DNA of 64,000 nucleotides, from the NCBI RefSeq assembly GCF_000497045.1, contig NW_015961992.1, positions 436,259 to 500,258 of the forward strand, in the 5' to 3' direction. Shown here in pieces: positions 59,700 through 64,000 of this stretch (position 1 is the stretch's first letter; each line of letters opens with the position of its first letter). The notes beneath the pieces are model-generated. The model ran no database searches. It was not told the DNA's origin and worked only from the letters and a program-made list of their open reading frames with translations. Source of the DNA: Kalmanozyma brasiliensis GHG001. Its lineage: Eukaryota; Basidiomycota; Ustilaginomycetes; Ustilaginales. The translations under genes were made by a program, and so were the position numbers.

Positions 59700-60689
59700 C
59701 TATGTCTTTCGCTTCTTGGTCGGTGACCCTTCCTGTTCTATTGTCGCGTCCTGGCGCGCAGGCTGAGCTGGCTTTGCAAAGAAGGAGCTGAGTTTGGTCT
59801 GCTTGATGTCAAAAGCTCCCCTCCCGATGCCGCCCTTCTGGCGCTTGACATGTTCCAAATGTCGGATGTCGTTCGCACGAAAGAGCTCTGTCTCGAATCG
59901 TCGCTGAGCACTTGCTGAGTCGTCGCTGGCGGAGCGAGGCTTGACTTTGAGGCTGAACATGCCCGTGTTCGCTGCAAAAGGCAGGAAGCCCGGCTGACCC
60001 GAGGTTTGCGTGATGGTTGTCGGTGGATGGGCCGATAGAAAGGTCGAGATCCACATGCCGTGACTCACCAGCACAATGTGCGGTATCCTATCCGACGATG
60101 AGGCCAGGCTGGAAGCAGCGTTGAGCCATTCTAGACCCACTTGGTACACTTTGGTCGTGAAGTCGGTGCGAGTCTCGCCGACGCCTGAGCCTTTTGGGAA
60201 GCCTGCTACATGAACACCACCGCGAGTCGACTCTTTCCATCCAAAATCCTTTTCCGCCAGGCCTTTGTCTACGATCAGCGGCAGCCCCGGATGTGAGGAG
60301 TGACTCAAAGCCGCGTCGAGCCTGGACGATGACGGCGGATCCGACAGTGCATCTTCGTGGATACCACCGTCATCAACTCCCTGACCCACGCACGCCCTGT
60401 GGATCGCTTCGGCGGTCTTGCGGGCCCTTCCGATGGGAGAGCATACGACGAGGGTCGGACGTGGAAGGTCGAGTCTTGATGTCGGAGCTTCCTTCTTCGT
60501 CTTGTGATCTGTTATCGCTACATCCGAAGTGGCAGTGCTGATGGTGGTCGCCCACGTTCGAGCAAGCGCATCTACTTGAGCTTGACCGAAAACGGTCAGA
60601 GGAGAGTCGGTGACGCCTTGCAACAGGCGGTTCAGGTTGCCCGTTGTTTCGCCATGTCGAATGAGCGTCAGGATCGCATGTTGCGACAT
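59700..60689 (-). CDS. histidine phosphatase (phosphoglycerate-mutase-like) with C-terminal PIP-box-type motif
   Basis: A 329-residue member of the histidine phosphatase superfamily. The phospho-histidine motif RHGETTGN is at residues 11-18, with VVCSPIGRARKTAEAI and the second catalytic histidine in LVSHGMWIS. The C-terminus continues past the catalytic fold with KGGIGRGAFDIKQTKLSSFF, in which QTKLSSFF (297-304) fits the PCNA-interacting peptide Q-x-x-L-x-x-F-F. The last eight residues (SPTKKRKT) look like a nuclear localisation signal. Substrate is unknown; relatives act on fructose-2,6-bisphosphate, sugar phosphates or proteins. It is divergent from GMP synthase. Confidence 0.88.
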   Translation of the reverse strand: MSQHAILTLIRHGETTGNLNRLLQGVTDSPLTVFGQAQVDALARTWATTISTATSDVAITDHKTKKEAPTSRLDLPRPTLVVCSPIGRARKTAEAIHRACVGQGVDDGGIHEDALSDPPSSSRLDAALSHSSHPGLPLIVDKGLAEKDFGWKESTRGGVHVAGFPKGSGVGETRTDFTTKVYQVGLEWLNAASSLASSSDRIPHIVLVSHGMWISTFLSAHPPTTITQTSGQPGFLPFAANTGMFSLKVKPRSASDDSASAQRRFETELFRANDIRHLEHVKRQKGGIGRGAFDIKQTKLSSFFAKPAQPARQDATIEQEGSPTKKRKT

Positions 60690-61197
60690 GCCCGTGCTTG
60701 CTCCGTCGTGTATGGCTGACCAACAAGCGATGCTTGATGAGCGACTTGGATGGTGTCGGTTTGGATAGCTCGATTCAGGGTGGCAAGATTGACTTGCAAC
60801 TTTTCCAATGCAGCTGCAGCTTTCGCTTATGCAGGGTCAATTTGATGGCCGGACAAGACAGCTGGAAATTCGCCGGAGTCAGAGTCACAGCGTCGATCTC
60901 ACATCTTTGCATTTTCACACGACGCGAACTTTTTTTTGCCGATTTGACTCGAAAAGCTCAAATTTTGTTTTGCGCTTTTCCTGTTGCATGACAGGCGAGC
61001 AAGGCTTCCTCCTTCGAGAGAGCACAGATAGCCAGATGTGCGCCGTTGCGCAGCTTCCTTCTTCTCTTCTTGGACATCGTCCGACGCATCTTCTTCCTCA
61101 ATCTCTTCTCTACAAGAGCTCGATAGATCTTTCGTCGACTTGACCCATAAAGTGACGTGCACTACCCAGCTCCTCACTTCGATACCCTTCGCCCACC
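60690..61197. promoter_or_regulatory. divergent promoter, histidine phosphatase / GMP synthase
   Basis: A 508-bp shared upstream region. The GMP synthase side has a CT-rich stretch around 61047-61110, common before highly expressed genes. Confidence 0.5.
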
Positions 61198-62829
61198 ATG
61201 ACGGAAGCCATTCACTCGCAGTACGACTCGATCCTCATCCTCGACTTCGGATCGCAGTACTCGCACCTCATCACTCGACGATGCCGTGAGCTCAACGTCT
61301 ACTGTGAGATGCTTCCCTGCACTCAAAAGATCAAGGACCTCGACTGGAAGCCTAAGGGCATCATCCTCTCCGGCTCGCCCTACTCGGTCTACGACGACAT
61401 CGCCCCCCGAGTCGACCCGGACGTCTTCACCGCTGGCGTGCCCGTGCTCGGCATCTGTTACGGTCTCCAGGAGATCGCCTGGAATCACGGCGGCAAGGTC
61501 GACCCGCACGATAAGCGCGAGTACGGCCACGCCATGGTCGAGGTTGTCAAGACCGGCAATCCCCATCTCGATGCGCTCTTCAAGAACTGGGAGGGCAGCG
61601 TCCAGGTGTGGATGTCGCACGGTGACCAGCTCTCCAAGGCTCCCGAGGACTTTGAGGTCATCGCTCGCACTCCCACCGCTCCTTTCGCCGCCATGGCACA
61701 CAAGACCAAGCCCATCTACGGTGTCCAATTCCACCCCGAGGTGACTCACTCGCTGCGCGGCGTCGAGCTGTTTGACAGCTTTGTCGACATCTGCGCCTGC
61801 CGACGCGACTGGACCATGGAGACCTTCATCGACAAGGAGATCAAGCGCATTCGCGAGATCGTCGGCCCCAAGGGCCAGGTGCTCGGTGCCATTTCGGGTG
61901 GTGTTGACTCTTCCGTCGCCGCCAAGCTCATGCACGAAGCCATCGGTGACCGATTCCACGCAGTCATGGTCGACAACGGTGTGCTGCGAACCAACGAGGC
62001 CGCCCAAGTCTACGAGATGCTCTCCAAGGATCTCGGTGTCAACCTGACGGTCGTCGACGCATCCGAGCAATTCCTGTCTAAGCTCAAAGACGTCGAGGAC
62101 CCCGAGCAGAAACGCAAGATCATCGGCAACACCTTCATCCACGTCTTTGAGGCCGAAGTCGCTAAGCTCGAGAAGGAGGCGGAAGACGAGGAGGCCGCTG
62201 CGCTCGCCGCCGGCAAGCCGCAGGAAGCCAAGGGCAAGTTCGAATACCTCCTCCAGGGAACGCTCTATCCCGATGTCATCGAGAGCATCTCGTTCAAGGG
62301 CCCCTCGGCGACCATCAAGACGCACCACAATGTCGGTGGGCTGTTGGAGGACATGAAGCTCAAGCTGATCGAGCCGTTGCGCGAGCTGTTCAAGGACGAG
62401 GTGCGTGCGCTTGGCCGACTCTTGGGTATTCCGGCGCACTTGGTGGGACGACACCCGTTCCCCGGACCAGGACTGGCGATCCGCATTCTCGGACCGGTGA
62501 CCAAGGAGCAGGTCAAGATCCTGCAGCATGCAGACAGCATCTACATCGAGGAGATCCGTGCGGCTGGACTGTATGACCAGATCTCGCAGGCGTTTGCTGT
62601 GCTCCTGCCCGTCAGGGCGGTGGGTGTTCAGGGTGACAAGAGGACCTACGACCAGGTTATCGCTCTCCGAGCAGCGGCAACGACCGACTTTATGACCGCC
62701 ACGTGGTACCCTTTCCCCGCCGAGTTCCTGAGCAAGGTCTCGAACCGTATTACGAACGAGGTGCAGGGCGTCAACCGCGTCGTGCTGGACATCTCGAGCA
62801 AGCCCCCTGCCACCATCGAGTGGTTGTAG
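61198..62829 (+). CDS. GUA1: GMP synthase (glutamine-hydrolysing)
   Basis: A 543-residue cytosolic enzyme that converts XMP, ATP and glutamine to GMP in purine synthesis. The ATG at 61198 (caccATGA) gives a full-length enzyme. The class I glutamine amidotransferase domain has the nucleophile Cys87 in GICYGLQ and the His/Glu pair in FHPEVTHS. The ATP-pyrophosphatase domain has the P-loop [13 protein letters not shown], then KTHHNVGG and [13 protein letters not shown]. The C-terminal dimerisation domain ends [18 protein letters not shown] as usual. There are no introns. It is convergent with the IF-3-like gene, 3' ends 82 bp apart. Confidence 0.98.
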   Translation: MTEAIHSQYDSILILDFGSQYSHLITRRCRELNVYCEMLPCTQKIKDLDWKPKGIILSGSPYSVYDDIAPRVDPDVFTAGVPVLGICYGLQEIAWNHGGKVDPHDKREYGHAMVEVVKTGNPHLDALFKNWEGSVQVWMSHGDQLSKAPEDFEVIARTPTAPFAAMAHKTKPIYGVQFHPEVTHSLRGVELFDSFVDICACRRDWTMETFIDKEIKRIREIVGPKGQVLGAISGGVDSSVAAKLMHEAIGDRFHAVMVDNGVLRTNEAAQVYEMLSKDLGVNLTVVDASEQFLSKLKDVEDPEQKRKIIGNTFIHVFEAEVAKLEKEAEDEEAAALAAGKPQEAKGKFEYLLQGTLYPDVIESISFKGPSATIKTHHNVGGLLEDMKLKLIEPLRELFKDEVRALGRLLGIPAHLVGRHPFPGPGLAIRILGPVTKEQVKILQHADSIYIEEIRAAGLYDQISQAFAVLLPVRAVGVQGDKRTYDQVIALRAAATTDFMTATWYPFPAEFLSKVSNRITNEVQGVNRVVLDISSKPPATIEWL

Positions 62830-62911
62830 ATTCTTTTCCGTAGGTTCAGTTTTGTCACAAATAGAAAACATGTTGTTACAGATCGTCGTTGCGTGATGGG
62901 ATGGTGTGGGG

Positions 62912-63814
62912 CTACTTGTTTCTGAAGCATTCGAAAGACATGACTGCTGCGCTGCCACCACGCTGCCATTCCACGTCCTGCAATCGTCTCGCTATTGGTC
63001 CTGCTTTCTCTTCGCCCTCCCCGGTCGACTCCTCCGCTGGCTTGCACAGGAACTCCTCAATCTCCTTCAGCAATGCCTCCCTCCGCTCGTCCTCCTTGGC
63101 GTTGAGACCCTTGACATACTTTCGACCGCCGGACTCGGTCGTTACAACAAGGTTGATCCTCGCACCCCGGATCATCTCCTTTCTCGCTTTGGACAGTTTA
63201 TGCGCAAGATCGTTGGGCGAAACACTCCATGTGAGCTGGACCTCTTTACTTCCACCTCCGCTGGTGGATGCGTAGGAGGGTGTGGAGGAGGAGGAGGCGC
63301 GTTTGGCATTGCGCATGCGATCAAATTCCTCCTTTTTGTCGATCAGGCGGCAGATGGGGAATTGGACGAGCCTGGTGACGTCCACAGCAGAGGGTGGGGC
63401 GGAGGGGTCGTAAGGGGTGGTAGAGCGGTGCGGTTGGGCAGGAGCAACTTGCTGGAGGAAGAATTTGGATCGGTCGAGTTTGGTGAGGATGGCAGAGGTG
63501 GGGAAGGGGCCTGCGAGAGAACCGGTGTTGGGGTCGACGAGGCGGACGTATTGAGAGAGAGCGAGGATGGCGTCGTCCCGGATCGGACCGGTGGGTTTGG
63601 GTGGTTCGGACGAGGAGGAAGAAGAGGAAGTTTTGGTGGGCGGGGCTGCGAATGTTGCAGAGGTGCTGGAGAGCAGCCGTCCGATGGATGGTTGTGCCAC
63701 GGCGAGCCGGGAGGAGGATGGCCGAGTGAGCGAAGCTGCCGCTAGCGATGGTCGAGCGGCGAACTCTCGTACGGCCCCTGTGAGGGCGCTGACGGCCTGC
63801 TGTGATGCTCTCAT
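62912..63814 (-). CDS. mitochondrial translation initiation factor IF-3-like protein
   Basis: A 300-residue protein from MRASQQAVSALTGA; the open frame before it does not begin at an ATG. The N-terminal 50 residues are Arg/Ser/Ala-rich and lack acids, typical of a mitochondrial presequence. The IF-3 N-domain includes IRDDAILALSQYVRLVDPNTG and later VQFPICRLIDKKEEFDR. The C-domain has KEVQLTWSVSPNDLAHKLSKA and GARINLVV, the KEV...D...K spacing of bacterial IF-3. A nonconserved Ser/Pro insert lies between the domains. By family it promotes small-subunit dissociation and start-codon selection. The N-terminal targeting is inferred. Confidence 0.85.
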   Translation of the reverse strand: MRASQQAVSALTGAVREFAARPSLAAASLTRPSSSRLAVAQPSIGRLLSSTSATFAAPPTKTSSSSSSSEPPKPTGPIRDDAILALSQYVRLVDPNTGSLAGPFPTSAILTKLDRSKFFLQQVAPAQPHRSTTPYDPSAPPSAVDVTRLVQFPICRLIDKKEEFDRMRNAKRASSSSTPSYASTSGGGSKEVQLTWSVSPNDLAHKLSKARKEMIRGARINLVVTTESGGRKYVKGLNAKEDERREALLKEIEEFLCKPAEESTGEGEEKAGPIARRLQDVEWQRGGSAAVMSFECFRNK

Positions 63815-64000
63815 ACTGTCGATGACAAGGAGACAAGCGCAACAGATGTGGTGAGAAGCTTCTTCAGCCTTCAACTCCACCTTCTTCTCTACGTCAGCGA
63901 GGATCACCTCGACGGAAGTCGGACAGCTTTTTCTCTCACAGCCTTCCTCTTTCGACGTAACATGCTACAGGAATTCGCCGACGCGTCTCGCTCAAGACCA

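Overview
The window is nuclear DNA of a filamentous-fungus-type genome. It is best explained as a smut-lineage basidiomycete (Ustilaginomycotina, probably Ustilaginaceae), though I cannot name the species. The reasons are GC-rich, mostly intronless genes; the few introns are short (64-84 nt) with GTAAGT/GTGAGT donors; and the secreted-protein genes are clustered the way virulence clusters are in smut genomes. Two runs of N (9738-9773 and 39532-39557), both next to homopolymers, are assembly gaps.

Layout. 0-13 kb: a truncated two-HMG-box protein, a DUF1769 protein, a KHDC4-like KH-domain RNA-binding protein, glucose-6-phosphate isomerase, an OPT-family oligopeptide transporter with introns, a gene-poor 2.3 kb stretch, and a sterol desaturase/fatty acid hydroxylase. 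14-23.5 kb: a secreted GH3 beta-glucosidase, a PGAP1/Bst1 GPI inositol-deacylase with a long C-terminal tail, and a TMA23-like nucleolar protein.

23.6-32.6 kb is the standout region: six consecutive genes (here E1-E6) that each begin with a signal peptide, resemble no family I recognise, and encode mature proteins without a single cysteine. Five carry introns. In each of those five the first exon ends in phase 2, often at a similar residue context. E2, E4 and E5 are recognisable paralogues. E1 (about 823 aa) contains three tandem copies of a two-part alpha-helical module, with introns at the equivalent position in copies 1 and 2 and none in copy 3. I infer a lineage-specific secreted effector cluster made by local duplication. 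No function can be assigned.

33-50 kb: an alpha/beta hydrolase, a DUF3605 protein with a small extra 3' exon, a secreted GMC oxidoreductase, a gene-poor 4.2 kb stretch, an OST-alpha/TMEM184-type membrane protein with a ~1000-residue disordered tail, and a DCAF5-like WD40 protein. 50-64 kb: a Zn2Cys6 transcription factor, an aldehyde dehydrogenase, Mad2, a RING-H2 E3 ligase, a histidine phosphatase ending in a PCNA-interacting-type motif and a basic NLS-like tail, GMP synthase, and a mitochondrial IF-3-like initiation factor.

Outside the effector cluster the genes look like unrelated housekeeping or secreted-enzyme loci in ordinary fungal order. Divergent pairs share 0.35-1.1 kb promoters and convergent pairs lie as little as 82 bp apart. 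Exon boundaries were read by eye from splice consensus and reading frame; no transcript data were available.
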